Positions 42,869 through 52,716 of a stretch of DNA of 64,000 nucleotides are shown one piece after another; the first letter of the stretch is position 1, and each line of letters starts with the position of its first letter. The notes beneath the pieces are model-generated. The model saw only the letters and a list, made by a program, of their open reading frames with translations, made no database searches and was not told the origin of the DNA. The DNA is taken from contig NZ_NIHE01000009.1 of the NCBI RefSeq assembly GCF_002806995.1, positions 62,001 to 126,000 of the forward strand, read 5' to 3'. This DNA comes from Confluentibacter lentus (GTDB taxonomy: Bacteria; Bacteroidota; Bacteroidia; Flavobacteriales; Flavobacteriaceae). The position numbers were made by a program, and so were the translations under genes.

Positions 42869-44638
42869 TTACTCTTCAGATTTCACACTAACGCCATCAG
42901 AATTAATGTTTACTTTCACTTTTTCTGATTCAGCCTTAACGCCATTCACATCTATTTTTATGTTATTTTCATCGCTTTGGATTTGTATGCCATCTTCATT
43001 TATTTGAATGTTAGGCGTATCAATATCTATTTCAAAGTCTTCAGCAGTGCAATCGTCACATGTAACGCCATCTTCGGTTAGTTTTACGTAATGATTGGCG
43101 TATTTAGATGAAACTAAATTATCATCATAATAACTTAAAAAATCCTCTGTACTTTTATCAAAATAGACTACCGAATTTATAGGTAAATAAAGGGTAACAA
43201 GAACTTCTTGATCACTCATTTTATTTTCTGTAGCAGTGGATAAATAAGAGTCTAATACCAATTCATTATTATTAAAAATGTAATTATAATTGATGTTTTT
43301 AGCGCGTGTTATGGCTTTTTCATAATTTCTACCGTCAGCACTTTTTTCAATACTTATAGTTGCTATAGAATCTGTGGTAGATTTTACCAAAATGGTTATA
43401 TCTGATCTGTAAATAGTTTTCACGCCGTTTTCATTGTTGGCAATTTTAAAACCATCATTTCTGTGGAGGTTACTTGAATACACATCATTTTCAGCCATTT
43501 TAATTCTTAAAGTATCATTAGCCCTGATTTGAAGTGTGTTTTTTTGTACGCTACGTTCATTAATAGCATGTTCACTGGCTTCTCTAATGCCAATAACAAC
43601 TAAAGCAATAACTGAGAACAGCCACAAGCCTAACAATGTGAATTTTGCTATGTTACCAATGGATTTTAGGTTATTGATTAAGATTTTCAATCCTACATAA
43701 AAGAGGAAGAAAAATGGTATGCCAACTCCAAAAAACACGAATAAAGACACTAGCCATGGTGGCGTATTTCCAGAATTTGAGATGTCTACAAAATCCATCC
43801 ATGGGAAGTGAACAATATCTACAATGTTAAAAGAGATAAATGCTATAATTAACGCAATTAGAGCAGAAGCACCAATGATTATAAATAGAATACCTATAAA
43901 TTTTGCTATCACTTTAAAGAAAAACATAATGATATCTGCAATCGTATCAAAAAAGTTTTTAGAACTCGATTTTATGGAGCTACTTCCTTTTTTTGCGGCA
44001 CCAGAAACCGATTTAGAGACATTTTTAGCAGCTTCAGAAACATTGTCCGCAACATTTTCAAAACCGTCCTTGATTTTTTTTTCAATGTTGCTAATGTTGA
44101 CAGGTTCGCCCGTCATCATTATTTTTTCGGCTGTTGTGACGGCTGCTGGAACTAAAATCCAAAATAGAATATAAATAACGATGAAGGTGCCTCCAGATGC
44201 AATAGTAAGAACAATCCATAATAAACGCATCCAAACAGCATCAACACCCAAATAATGCCCTAATCCAGACGACACGCCGCTTATGTACGAGTTATCGGTA
44301 TCTCTAAATAATTTTTTACTAGGCGCGGATTTTTTGTATGAAGTCGATTGCGGTTCATCCTCAAAAATGTCGTCATCAACAAGGTAGTCTTCGGGTTGTC
44401 CCATAATGGCAATGACCTCATCAACCTCTTTAATACCAATAACTTGTTTATCGTGTTTAACACGCTCGCTAAAAAGTTCGGCAATACGAGCTTCGATATC
44501 AGAAATGATTTCAGAACGCCCTTGAGAATCTGTAAATGAACGTTTTATGGACTCCAAATAGCGTTGTAATTTTAAGTATGCATCTTCATCAATATGGAAG
44601 AATATACCAGCTAAATTTATGTTGACAGTTTTATTCAT
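42869..44638 (-). CDS. PspC-domain membrane protein
   Basis: A 589-residue membrane protein. Residues about 100-170 are the PspC domain (LFRDTDNSYISGVSSGLGHYLGVD, then a membrane helix with WILVPAA). An Ala/Ser-rich linker (about 195-225) follows, then three or so further helices (about 235-355) and a periplasmic C-terminal region ending in repeating DGVxxxxxNVKI-like strands. In Bacteroidota this goes with a PadR repressor and GIN proteins and is thought to respond to envelope stress. Its start overlaps the padR stop by one base. Confidence 0.9.
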   Translation of the reverse strand: MNKTVNINLAGIFFHIDEDAYLKLQRYLESIKRSFTDSQGRSEIISDIEARIAELFSERVKHDKQVIGIKEVDEVIAIMGQPEDYLVDDDIFEDEPQSTSYKKSAPSKKLFRDTDNSYISGVSSGLGHYLGVDAVWMRLLWIVLTIASGGTFIVIYILFWILVPAAVTTAEKIMMTGEPVNISNIEKKIKDGFENVADNVSEAAKNVSKSVSGAAKKGSSSIKSSSKNFFDTIADIIMFFFKVIAKFIGILFIIIGASALIALIIAFISFNIVDIVHFPWMDFVDISNSGNTPPWLVSLFVFFGVGIPFFFLFYVGLKILINNLKSIGNIAKFTLLGLWLFSVIALVVIGIREASEHAINERSVQKNTLQIRANDTLRIKMAENDVYSSNLHRNDGFKIANNENGVKTIYRSDITILVKSTTDSIATISIEKSADGRNYEKAITRAKNINYNYIFNNNELVLDSYLSTATENKMSDQEVLVTLYLPINSVVYFDKSTEDFLSYYDDNLVSSKYANHYVKLTEDGVTCDDCTAEDFEIDIDTPNIQINEDGIQIQSDENNIKIDVNGVKAESEKVKVNINSDGVSVKSEE

Positions 44639-44976
44639 TATTTCGGTGTTTTTTGGCTTGTTACTAAGTTAACTGCGTTTTGCAGTTCACTCCAGGTTGT
44701 GTTTAATTCTTTTAAAAATAGTTTACCGGTTTCGGTTAAACCGTAGTATTTTCTTGGTGGACCTGATAAGGATTCTTCCCATCTATAATTTAAAAGTCCA
44801 GCGTTTTTCAATCTTGTTAGTAGTGGGTAAATCGTGCCTTCTACAACAAGCAACTTGGCGTCTTTAAGTGTGTCTAGAATTTCGGCAACATACGCGTCTT
44901 CATCTTTTAGGACCGATAGTATACAGTATTCTAAAACACCTTTGCGCATTTGTGCTTTTGTGTTTTCTATTTTCAT
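44638..44976 (-). CDS. PadR-family transcription repressor
   Basis: A 112-residue winged-helix regulator with the PadR pattern: MRKGVLEYCILSVL, AEILDTLKDAKLLVVEGTIYPLLTRLKNAGLL, and YRWEESLSGPPRKYYGLTETGK. It is first in the operon with PspC and GIN, so it probably controls its own operon. Its length is that of the short PadR-s1 type without a long C-terminal dimerisation helix. Confidence 0.93.
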   Translation of the reverse strand: MKIENTKAQMRKGVLEYCILSVLKDEDAYVAEILDTLKDAKLLVVEGTIYPLLTRLKNAGLLNYRWEESLSGPPRKYYGLTETGKLFLKELNTTWSELQNAVNLVTSQKTPK

Positions 44977-45133
44977 AAGTTCTTTCTATTTTTTGTTAAT
45001 GGTCTTATGCGGTTCGCATAAAATGCATTAAGATTGATTGATGATTTTGGAAATGCTCGTGTCATAGTCCTTCGTTTAATTTGGTGAAACTGTTCATTTT
45101 TTGATTGATGATTGATGATTTTTGTTGTTTGTT

Positions 45134-45192
45134 GTTAAGTCGTTTGTTGTTAAGTTGTATCAACTAAACCGCTTAACAACAAACAGCTCAAC
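45134..45192. repeat. Imperfect inverted repeat, copy 1 of a dispersed ~60-bp element
   Basis: GTTAAGTCGTTTGTTGTTAAG pairs with the tail CTTAACAACAAACAGCTCAAC. It lies directly after the DUF4870 stop. A second copy lies at 46264-46323 in the same orientation, matching closely at both ends. Confidence 0.75.
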
Positions 45193-45197
45193 TTTTT

Positions 45198-45644
45198 TTA
45201 CTTGATGAAATTTATGCTTAATGGATATTGATAATATTCACCATCTCTCGCCTTTAAACTGGCTTTAATTATTAATACAAGTTCTATTATGAATCCTACA
45301 ACGGCGATAACTCCTAATCCACCACCAATATATAATAGAGGGGAAGGTTTGCCTAAGCTGATATGAAAATCATTAAAACCATAAAAATCTATAAAATCCA
45401 TACCATGAAATAGTTTAAAAACAAAAAATGGTATGGAAATGATTCCTAAAATAATCGTGTAAAGTAAAACACTCAATTGGAAATTAATGGCTTGCTTCCC
45501 GTGATTATCTATAAATTCCGATTTTTCCTTGTTGGCTATCCAAAGAATAATAGGTGCTATAAAATTTCCTAACGGAATGATAAACCTACTAAATGTCGAT
45601 AAATGTATAAATGTGGCGATGTTTTTTTGATGTGTGTCTAACAT
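45198..45644 (-). CDS. DUF4870 small membrane protein
   Basis: A 148-residue protein with about four hydrophobic helices and the DUF4870 markers FIIPLGNFIAPIILWIANK and NHGKQAINFQLSVLLY. Function is unknown. It is a single gene flanked by non-coding DNA and ends beside the dispersed inverted repeat. Confidence 0.9.
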   Translation of the reverse strand: MLDTHQKNIATFIHLSTFSRFIIPLGNFIAPIILWIANKEKSEFIDNHGKQAINFQLSVLLYTIILGIISIPFFVFKLFHGMDFIDFYGFNDFHISLGKPSPLLYIGGGLGVIAVVGFIIELVLIIKASLKARDGEYYQYPLSINFIK

Positions 45645-45812
45645 GATTTTTTCTTGATTGATGTTGTTTTTTAAAATCGTATAATAGTTTCTTATGCAAA
45701 TATATGTCTTTAAAAAGGTATTGTGTTACGCATAGTAGTGTAATTTAACATAAAATTAACAATTATAGATAAATAATATTTTTATAACTTAGTAAAAATT
45801 ATACTATTTAAA

Positions 45813-46268
45813 ATGACAATAACACCAAGTAAGCTAAATACATTTTCTATGTTTAAACTGCCATCAGCTTATTTATGTGGTGTTCGTGCAAGACATATTG
45901 ATAATGATAAATGCGTTGTAATTGTAAAGCATCGTTGGATTAACCAAAATCCTTTTAAATCCATGTTTTGGGCAGTGCAGGGTATGGCCGCAGAATTTTC
46001 AACAGGAGCTTTAATGATGATGAAAATTAAAGAAAGCGGTAAAAATATATCGATGCTTGTGATTAAAAATGAGGCGACTTTCACTAAAAAAGCAACTGGA
46101 TTAATCACATTTATTTGTAATGATGGAAGTTTGATTGATGAAGCCATCAAGAAAGCCATTGAAACGGGAGAAGGTCAAACTCTTTGGATGACTTCTGTTG
46201 GAGCGAATGAAGAAGGCTTGGAAGTATCAACCTTTAAATTTCAATGGAGCGTTAAGGTTAAAAGTTAA
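45813..46268 (+). CDS. DUF4442 hotdog-fold protein (thioesterase-like)
   Basis: A 151-residue protein with the DUF4442 pattern: an N-terminal PSAYLCGVRARHIDNDKCVV strand, then RWINQNPFKSMFWAVQGMAAEFSTGALMM as the central hotdog helix. It may act on acyl-CoA or other thioesters; the activity is unproven for this family. The stop codon overlaps the first bases of the repeat at 46264. Confidence 0.85.
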   Translation: MTITPSKLNTFSMFKLPSAYLCGVRARHIDNDKCVVIVKHRWINQNPFKSMFWAVQGMAAEFSTGALMMMKIKESGKNISMLVIKNEATFTKKATGLITFICNDGSLIDEAIKKAIETGEGQTLWMTSVGANEEGLEVSTFKFQWSVKVKS

Positions 46269-46323
46269 GTCGTTTGTTTTGAAGTTGTTTTAGTTGACTC
46301 AACTTAATAACAAACATCTCAAC
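46264..46323. repeat. Imperfect inverted repeat, copy 2 of a dispersed ~60-bp element
   Basis: It shares GTTAAGTCGTTTGTT at the left and AACAAACATCTCAAC at the right with the copy at 45134-45192, with a more diverged centre. It starts inside the DUF4442 stop codon. Confidence 0.75.
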
Positions 46324-46408
46324 AACTAACAAAAATTGTAACAAATATTTGAAACCGTCAACAAATAGGAAATTAAACAATTTAACGAATAAACAAATCA
46401 ACAACAAT

Positions 46409-47209
46409 ATGACAGCACACGAAATTGACTATGTAATCTACGGCGAAGAAATGCAATATGTAGAAATAGAATTAGACCCACAAGAAGGAGTTGTTGCCGA
46501 AGCAGGCAGTTTTATGATGATGGACGATGGCATTAAAATGGAAACCATTTTTGGCGATGGTTCGCAAAATGATTCTGGCTTTTTAGGGAAAATTTTGGGA
46601 GCAGGAAAACGTATCCTTACAGGTGAGAGTTTATTTATGACGGCTTTCTACAATAATTTGGTAGGCAAACGAAAAGTGTCGTTCGCATCGCCTTATCCCG
46701 GAAAAATAATTCCCATAGATTTAACCGAGTATCGAGGTAAGTTTATATGTCAAAAGGATGCTTTTTTATGCGCAGCCAAGGGCGTAAGCGTTGGTATTGA
46801 ATTTAGCAAACGTTTGGGTCGCGGACTTTTTGGTGGTGAAGGATTTATTATGCAAAAATTGGAAGGCGACGGTATGGCATTTGTACATGCTGGTGGTACC
46901 ATGGCCAAAAAAGTATTGCAACGTGGTGAAATCTTAAGAGTCGATACGGGTTGTATAGTTGGCTTTACCCAAGAAGTGGATTACGATATTGAATTTATTG
47001 GAGGTATTAAAAATACGGTATTTGGAGGAGAAGGTTTATTCTACGCTAAACTTCAAGGTCCTGGGACTGTTTATATTCAATCCTTACCATTTAGCAGATT
47101 AGCAGGAAGGGTATGGGCATCAGCCCCGCAAGGTGGCGGAAAAGATAGAGGAGAAGGCAGTATTTTGGGTGGTTTGGGTAATATTTTAGATGGTGATAAC
47201 CGTTTTTGA
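46409..47209 (+). CDS. AIM24/TIGR00266-family protein
   Basis: A 266-residue beta-rich protein of the AIM24 family. I use the ATG at 46409 because the upstream extension to 46349 is a low-complexity Asn/Lys stretch. Landmarks are [38 protein letters not shown], and [30 protein letters not shown]. The bacterial function is unknown; yeast Aim24 is mitochondrial. It ends in a glycine-rich tail and a strong terminator. Confidence 0.93.
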   Translation: MTAHEIDYVIYGEEMQYVEIELDPQEGVVAEAGSFMMMDDGIKMETIFGDGSQNDSGFLGKILGAGKRILTGESLFMTAFYNNLVGKRKVSFASPYPGKIIPIDLTEYRGKFICQKDAFLCAAKGVSVGIEFSKRLGRGLFGGEGFIMQKLEGDGMAFVHAGGTMAKKVLQRGEILRVDTGCIVGFTQEVDYDIEFIGGIKNTVFGGEGLFYAKLQGPGTVYIQSLPFSRLAGRVWASAPQGGGKDRGEGSILGGLGNILDGDNRF

Positions 47210-47231
47210 AAGTTATGATATTTTATAAAAC

Positions 47232-47265
47232 AAAAAGATTGGAAATCATTTCCAATCTTTTTGTT
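47232..47265. terminator. Bidirectional terminator between AIM24 and the T9SS protein
   Basis: Arms AAAAAGATTGGAAAT and ATTTCCAATCTTTTT with almost no loop. It has a T-run on both strands, so it serves both convergent genes. Confidence 0.9.
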
Positions 47266-47284
47266 TTTAATGGTTAAGCATCTA

Positions 47285-50200
47285 TTAATGTTTTGCAAAT
47301 TTAATGCTTTTTGAATTTTCATTATATTTAGTATTTACTTTAAGAAAATAAATACCGTTTGGTAAATTAGATACGTTGATACTCTTAGATTCTGGAGCTT
47401 TTATATTTAAAATGGCTTGTCCCAATATATTATAAATTTGAAAACTGTCTATATTAGCCAATGCTTGTTTGGTATGAAGTTCTAAAATTTTAGTGTTAGA
47501 ATCATAGGATACAAATATTTTGTTGTCTTCAACGGGCGTTATGCCCAATGATTGTTCCGCTTTAAACACAATTGAAAACTCATCAAAAATCCCAGAATTT
47601 AAAAGAAGTTCAGCTTCAGCATCTTTTAAATTATAATAGATGTTTTGATTTTTATCGAATAGATAAATAGTTAAGTCACTTGGAACATTCTCCATTTTGT
47701 CAATTGAGAATTTATATAAACCAGCATCTGAAATTTTTAGCTCTAAAGGCAGATCATCTTCAATGTCTATGTTTGGCAAGGCTTGAATAACTAAGGTATC
47801 ATCATTTGATAACCAATAAAAATCATTGTTTAAGTTATCATAAGATTTGGCATCATAGCCTTTATCATAACCGCTTGTTGCCTGATTGTCATAACCCAAT
47901 CCTATTATTTTGACTTGACCTTTCGGAGTTGTAAATGAAAACCAAATTTTAGATCTTTCATCTGTTGCTGTTTCTTTGTCATTAACCGTTTTATAGTAAA
48001 TAGTCTGACCAAGAGATTCTCTAGCAAATGCACGTTGGGCATTATTGAAAGTTAATGTCCCCGTATTTGTTATGGTTGTGAAAAATCCTTGACCAACATT
48101 AATATATTGTGTTGGGGCTGGTTTGATTGCCGTTCCTCCGCCACTTGTTAGTCCGGAAAAATCTGCAACCGCGGGTAAAGGCATCATTAGATTATAAATG
48201 GCATAGCCACCTTCATAATTTTCTAAATAATGACTATTGTTAGTTGTAAACGATTCCCAGAAATAGAGCGAACCATCAATAACGGGCAAATTATTTGTAA
48301 TAAACAAATTAGCATCTAAAGTTGAAGGATAAGGGTTTCCTGTTAAAAAATCTGTACCAGCTGTTACGGAAATGTTGTAAGTTCCGTCGTTAGGTATGCC
48401 TCTAAAAATATATTCCTCTTGGGGAGCTACTCTTCCAGAACCTTTCATGGAATAGCCAGTTCCAGGAGATAAATTAGTTGTCGGAGTTAGTTTTGTCCAA
48501 GAATTATAATTTCCAGAAGGTCCTTTAAAGCTATACAACCATCTACTGCTTAATGTTATTGGTGATGTTGCAGGATTCGGGTTTGCAGCTGTTGTGAAAT
48601 TTAGGGGTCCAGCTGCATCTTCCAAATAACCAATTTGCCAGTTGCCAGCTCTACTAACAGGAGAACTCCAATAGTTATAGTTAAAGGCGTTTGTGGTGCC
48701 TTGTTGTCTAGCCGTTAAACTTCCAGTGCCAGAATTTAAACTAGTCCCTGTATGGTTTTGAATGAGTTGTGCTTCACCTAGTAAATTAATATTTCCATTT
48801 ATAGCAACTTGATTTTCTACTCTTAGTAGTGTGCCGTTAGCAACATTGAGTGTAGCACCTGCTTCTATTTCAACTTCCCTAACATAAGCGTTAATATTTA
48901 TGGCACCATTTGCCTTTACTGTAAACTTTAAACAAGCATTTGTGTTATTTGGAGCATTTCCTGCACCTGCACCATTATAAAAGTTAGTGCCGTCCCAAAC
49001 AATTTGGTCGGTATAACGTAAGGTGAAATAACGGTTATTTTGGAGGTCAACACCAGTTGCTGTTGCGGTTGTACCCACAATGGTTAAATCATAAACATTA
49101 GTAGGGGAGGAAAAATCATAATTGTTATCAACTACCAATTGTAATGGTGAACAACCTGGTTTTCCTGTTAAATTCATGCTACTAATATCAAAAGACACCG
49201 TAACATTGCCAAGGTTTCCTTGTCTAGCTACACGCCATCTAGAATTTAACTGTTCAGTATAATTGGCGGTATTTGTAGTAAAGCTATAGACAGGATTTCT
49301 GGTTTCCTCTCCCCAAAATATGAATCTATTATTACCTGTTATGGAGGGATTGCTTATGCGTACAATACCAGAACCACGAGAATCGAAATGATTTGTGCCA
49401 TCACTTGCTTGCCCTATGCCAGCAACGTTATAATCAAAATTACCATTACCAGGAGTGTCCTGATTATATATATCATTAGCTGCTAAAGCTAAGCCGTATT
49501 TGGCAGAAAGGTAATTATTAACAATGATAGTTTGAGCTGTATTAAGGGCGAAATTGTAAATAATGAATTCATTAATAAAGCCTCTTAGTCCACCATTTGA
49601 GGTTGTTGCATGCCTTCCTATCCTTGGGTTTGGAGGCGTTGTAGCACCATCGGCATCTGCTGAAGTAGATTCTAAATTGTTATTGTAAAATAATTGATAA
49701 TTGACATTGTAATCTCGTCTCATCTCAAGTATTTTTCCATTGGTATTAATAGCTGTAGTAGTTAATGGACCGCCAAGACCGCCACCAGCATTATTTCTTT
49801 TTTGGTAGCCATAAAAGTTTCCTGTTACTGGTTTTAGGGAAACCAACTCATTTGTAGCAGTGGTTCTGTCCAATAAATAATGACCCGCACCATCCGTCAT
49901 GAGACCGGTGCCAGTTGCAGTATCTCTAAACGCCATGATGTATGTGTAGCTATTGGTGCCAGCAATTCCTAAAGCTGGGCCATCTATAAATGTGTCTCCT
50001 GTAAATCGTAATGCTGGCATCCCATTATCTGCAGCAGCTTCAAAAAGGGGTCTGTTTCCCAAAGTCGCTTGGGTTGCGTGTCTGTTGTTTCCAGAAGCAT
50101 CGTTCCATTGTCTAATTGGTTGACCATTGGTTGCTTGCGTAATTCCAGCATTAGTGTAAGCGCCACCATCTCCTTTTAACCATAACATATTATTTGTAGC

Positions 50201-50749
50201 ATTGCCTACACCACCAGGGCCTAAATGACCAGCAGGAGGAGGAACAAAATAACAAAGGTTAAGTGTAATACTAATAATGGTTCCGCCATCTCCACCAGCG
50301 TCGTCAATAACTCTTAAAACCCAATTACCGTTTGAATTTTGTCCATTGAAACTAGCTAAAGATCCTTCGGGACGGTAAAAGCCAGAAAGGGTAGTGTTAC
50401 CAGTAGGTAATATATTTCCTGAGGCATCATCAAAAGTAACATTATTGTAATTATCTCCATTTCCTCCATTATCTGTAGATAATTCTACGGTTGTGCCTAA
50501 TGGTGATATTAAATAAATATCTAAATCAGCATTCCAAGTGTGAGGAATATTAACGGTAACATTTACATCCGTTAGTACATAAGAGTCGGGTACATTTATA
50601 GTTGTATTGTAGGTATTCGTCCCAATATGGGAGATAGTTGTTCCTGGTGTAACTGTATAATTTGTACAAATGGTTTGTCCGTAGAAAGCTATTGGATTAA
50701 AAAAAAATATAAAAACAAAGAGTGTTGAAAATATTTTAAAAATTTTCAT
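47285..50749 (-). CDS. Large secreted protein with P-domain and type IX secretion C-terminal signal
   Basis: An 1154-residue exported protein. The signal peptide ends near FYGQ (about 24). Next is a proprotein-convertase P-like jelly roll (about 30-165), then a LamG/concanavalin-like domain (about 185-415, from MLWLKGDGGAYTNAG). Long Ig-like strand-rich sections follow, and the C-terminus is a T9SS type A sorting domain (last ~75 residues: ILGQAILNIKAPESKSINVS, LPNGIYFLKV). It is probably anchored or released at the cell surface. No protease or glycosidase active site is apparent, so adhesion or matrix binding is the likely role. It is monocistronic. Confidence 0.92.
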   Translation of the reverse strand: MKIFKIFSTLFVFIFFFNPIAFYGQTICTNYTVTPGTTISHIGTNTYNTTINVPDSYVLTDVNVTVNIPHTWNADLDIYLISPLGTTVELSTDNGGNGDNYNNVTFDDASGNILPTGNTTLSGFYRPEGSLASFNGQNSNGNWVLRVIDDAGGDGGTIISITLNLCYFVPPPAGHLGPGGVGNATNNMLWLKGDGGAYTNAGITQATNGQPIRQWNDASGNNRHATQATLGNRPLFEAAADNGMPALRFTGDTFIDGPALGIAGTNSYTYIMAFRDTATGTGLMTDGAGHYLLDRTTATNELVSLKPVTGNFYGYQKRNNAGGGLGGPLTTTAINTNGKILEMRRDYNVNYQLFYNNNLESTSADADGATTPPNPRIGRHATTSNGGLRGFINEFIIYNFALNTAQTIIVNNYLSAKYGLALAANDIYNQDTPGNGNFDYNVAGIGQASDGTNHFDSRGSGIVRISNPSITGNNRFIFWGEETRNPVYSFTTNTANYTEQLNSRWRVARQGNLGNVTVSFDISSMNLTGKPGCSPLQLVVDNNYDFSSPTNVYDLTIVGTTATATGVDLQNNRYFTLRYTDQIVWDGTNFYNGAGAGNAPNNTNACLKFTVKANGAININAYVREVEIEAGATLNVANGTLLRVENQVAINGNINLLGEAQLIQNHTGTSLNSGTGSLTARQQGTTNAFNYNYWSSPVSRAGNWQIGYLEDAAGPLNFTTAANPNPATSPITLSSRWLYSFKGPSGNYNSWTKLTPTTNLSPGTGYSMKGSGRVAPQEEYIFRGIPNDGTYNISVTAGTDFLTGNPYPSTLDANLFITNNLPVIDGSLYFWESFTTNNSHYLENYEGGYAIYNLMMPLPAVADFSGLTSGGGTAIKPAPTQYINVGQGFFTTITNTGTLTFNNAQRAFARESLGQTIYYKTVNDKETATDERSKIWFSFTTPKGQVKIIGLGYDNQATSGYDKGYDAKSYDNLNNDFYWLSNDDTLVIQALPNIDIEDDLPLELKISDAGLYKFSIDKMENVPSDLTIYLFDKNQNIYYNLKDAEAELLLNSGIFDEFSIVFKAEQSLGITPVEDNKIFVSYDSNTKILELHTKQALANIDSFQIYNILGQAILNIKAPESKSINVSNLPNGIYFLKVNTKYNENSKSIKFAKH

Positions 50750-51097
50750 TGAATGAGAGACGTTGAGAGTTGAGAGACAATACTGGTTTACTTAGCAATT
50801 TACTATTTGAGAGATTAAAAGTGCAAAACTATAGATTTAGTGGCATTATTAAAAATATTTACTGAATCGAATGTTACTAAAACGGCTAAATCAATTACTA
50901 AAAAGCTTAACTCATTTAAAATATCATGTAAAAAGGACTAGTTTAGCCTTAATTTTAGCTAATTAATCCAAAAGTTAATTTTAATTAAAATTTAAAATTC
51001 TTTAATATTTTTCATTAAATTTAAGGACGGAATTTTAAATTTACAGCATATAAAACAATTATACTCTTTATTGTAAACCTAAAACCGACAAATAAAC
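50750..51097. other. 348-bp AT-rich divergent promoter region
   Basis: It lies between the minus-strand T9SS gene and the plus-strand small conserved gene. No open frame and no strong hairpin. It must hold both promoters, but I cannot pick convincing -33/-7 boxes. Confidence 0.5.
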
Positions 51098-51295
51098 ATG
51101 GCTAGAGCAATGCTTGAGTACACCAAAACAGTACTTCACAAAGTTAGTTTTGATGCGACACTGTTCTGTAAAGAAGTTCAAAAAGCAGTGGAGCGATTGT
51201 TACCTTATGAGATTGAAGAGCTCAAAGAGTTTATTCTATCGTTAATAAGACAGAATCCAGAACTTGATAAATGTTTAATTTATCTAAAACAATAA
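51098..51295 (+). CDS. Small conserved Flavobacteriia-type protein of unknown function
   Basis: A 65-residue protein beginning MARAMLEYTKTVLHKVSFD and rich in helix-forming charged residues (EVQKAVERLLPYEIEELKEF). I recall near-identical small proteins in many Flavobacteriia, but no function is known. It has its own terminator, so it is a single-gene unit. It could be a small regulatory or ribosome-associated protein; that is speculation. Confidence 0.8.
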   Translation: MARAMLEYTKTVLHKVSFDATLFCKEVQKAVERLLPYEIEELKEFILSLIRQNPELDKCLIYLKQ

Positions 51296-51296
51296 G

Positions 51297-51327
51297 AAAA
51301 GCGACCAATTGGTCGCCTTTTTATTTT
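51297..51327 (+). terminator. Terminator of the small conserved gene
   Basis: A perfect palindrome GCGACCAATTGGTCGC followed by a T-rich run, starting directly after the stop codon. Confidence 0.92.
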
Positions 51328-51389
51328 TCATGAAATTTAACAGTGATCATTTTAAGTTGAATTGTATATTTGCGAAAAACTAACAGCAA

Positions 51390-51773
51390 CTGAAAAAGAT
51401 TATTGTCATATTACTTCTATTGGTTTTTTCCTTACGGCCTATATATTACTTAGGGTGTTTGGGGTATTATGGGTTGAATATAGATTCCATTATAGAACAA
51501 TATTGCATTAATAAAAATAAGCCCGAGTTACAATGTGATGGTAAATGTTATTTGGCACAACAGTTAAATAAGGCTTCAGATACTGATGAAAATAACGGTG
51601 ATAAATTCTTAAATGTTATATTTGAATCCTTTATTCCTGTATATATTTCTTCGCAACCAGATATTAAATTCAACAATTTTTCTGCCCAAGCTTCTACTGA
51701 AAAAATATTTGGGCATCACAACAATTACACGTTTCTACCTGAATTCAATAACTTCAAACCTCCCATTTCATAA
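51390..51773 (+). CDS. Cysteine-motif small exported protein of the MbnP/MbnH locus (CTG start)
   Basis: A 127-residue protein. The most natural start is CTG at 51390, giving KKIIVILLLLVFSLRP as a signal/membrane segment; TTG 51420 would cut it in half, and the frame is closed at 51381. The mature part has a C-x8-C-x3-C pattern (QYCINKNKPELQCDGKCYL), a plausible metal site. Similar proteins occur next to MbnP/MbnH genes in Flavobacteriia. A copper role is inferred from this setting. It is 76 bp upstream of the MbnP gene. Confidence 0.75.
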   Translation: MKKIIVILLLLVFSLRPIYYLGCLGYYGLNIDSIIEQYCINKNKPELQCDGKCYLAQQLNKASDTDENNGDKFLNVIFESFIPVYISSQPDIKFNNFSAQASTEKIFGHHNNYTFLPEFNNFKPPIS

Positions 51774-51849
51774 AATTTAATATTTAGTTTTTCACAAGGC
51801 TTTCAAGTGCTTGCCCATAAAGGCACTATAATATTAAATTTTATAACAA

Positions 51850-52641
51850 ATGAAAATTACAAAAATAGCATTGGCATTATTGCTATGCATATCTATCATA
51901 TCATGTTCTTCTGATGACGAAGAAGACTTAACAGGACAAACAGGAAGTTTAACTTTGAAATTTGATAACGGTGTAGGAGCCCAAGATTTTATTTTTGGAA
52001 CTTCTTATAATAAATCAAATAACGAATCCTTTAAGCTTACTACTTTAAAATATATCATAAGTAATATTAGGGTTAAAGATTCTAAAGGAAATATATTTAC
52101 TTATCCAACAGCTAATAATGTATTCATTGTTGATGAAGCAAACGGAAATACAGCAGGTGAAATTCTTATAACACTTGATGATGTTGATGCTGCCGATTAT
52201 GTTGAAATCACGTTTGGTATTGGTATAGACCAATCCAGATTTTTGTTAGGTGCAGCTGGACAAGGCGATTTCTTGGCAGAAGCACAAGCAGCAGGAATGA
52301 TGTGGTCTTGGGCAACTGGTTACAGATTTATGCGTTTTGATGGCACATATACTAACGCTACCGTTACAGATGGTGCTTTAAATGTTCACATGGGCAGCGT
52401 TGGAACATCGTTGGATAATTATAAAGAAGTAACCCTAACATTCCCGAATAGCGTGAGAGTTAGAGAAACTGCAAGTCCTGAAATTCATATTGAAGCAGAT
52501 ATTGCTAAAGTTTTTGATGGCGAAACATCTGTGAACTTTTCAGATGGGTATAATCAAGTACATACCAGTGCAACAACTACGCCTGTTATAGCAAATAACA
52601 TGAAAGGTATTTTTGAGGTACACCATGTGCATAATAACTAA
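51850..52641 (+). CDS. MbnP-family lipoprotein (copper-binding type)
   Basis: A 263-residue lipoprotein (lipobox SIISC, C19) with the MbnP pattern: a beta-sandwich opening GSLTLKFDNGVGAQDF, a YIISNIRVKD strand, AAGMMWSWATGYRFMRFDGTY with the conserved Trp/Met group, and a His-rich end (FEVHHVHNN). In methanotrophs MbnP binds copper and carries a Trp-derived modification made by the di-heme enzyme MbnH. Here MbnH is the next gene, 58-75 bp on. The conserved Trp residues needed for that chemistry are present. Confidence 0.88.
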   Translation: MKITKIALALLLCISIISCSSDDEEDLTGQTGSLTLKFDNGVGAQDFIFGTSYNKSNNESFKLTTLKYIISNIRVKDSKGNIFTYPTANNVFIVDEANGNTAGEILITLDDVDAADYVEITFGIGIDQSRFLLGAAGQGDFLAEAQAAGMMWSWATGYRFMRFDGTYTNATVTDGALNVHMGSVGTSLDNYKEVTLTFPNSVRVRETASPEIHIEADIAKVFDGETSVNFSDGYNQVHTSATTTPVIANNMKGIFEVHHVHNN

Positions 52642-52716
52642 TTAAGGGATATAGTTAGAAAGCAGTTTTTAATTGCTTTCTAACTATCTTAATTGTAATT
52701 GGTAAAATACTCAACT

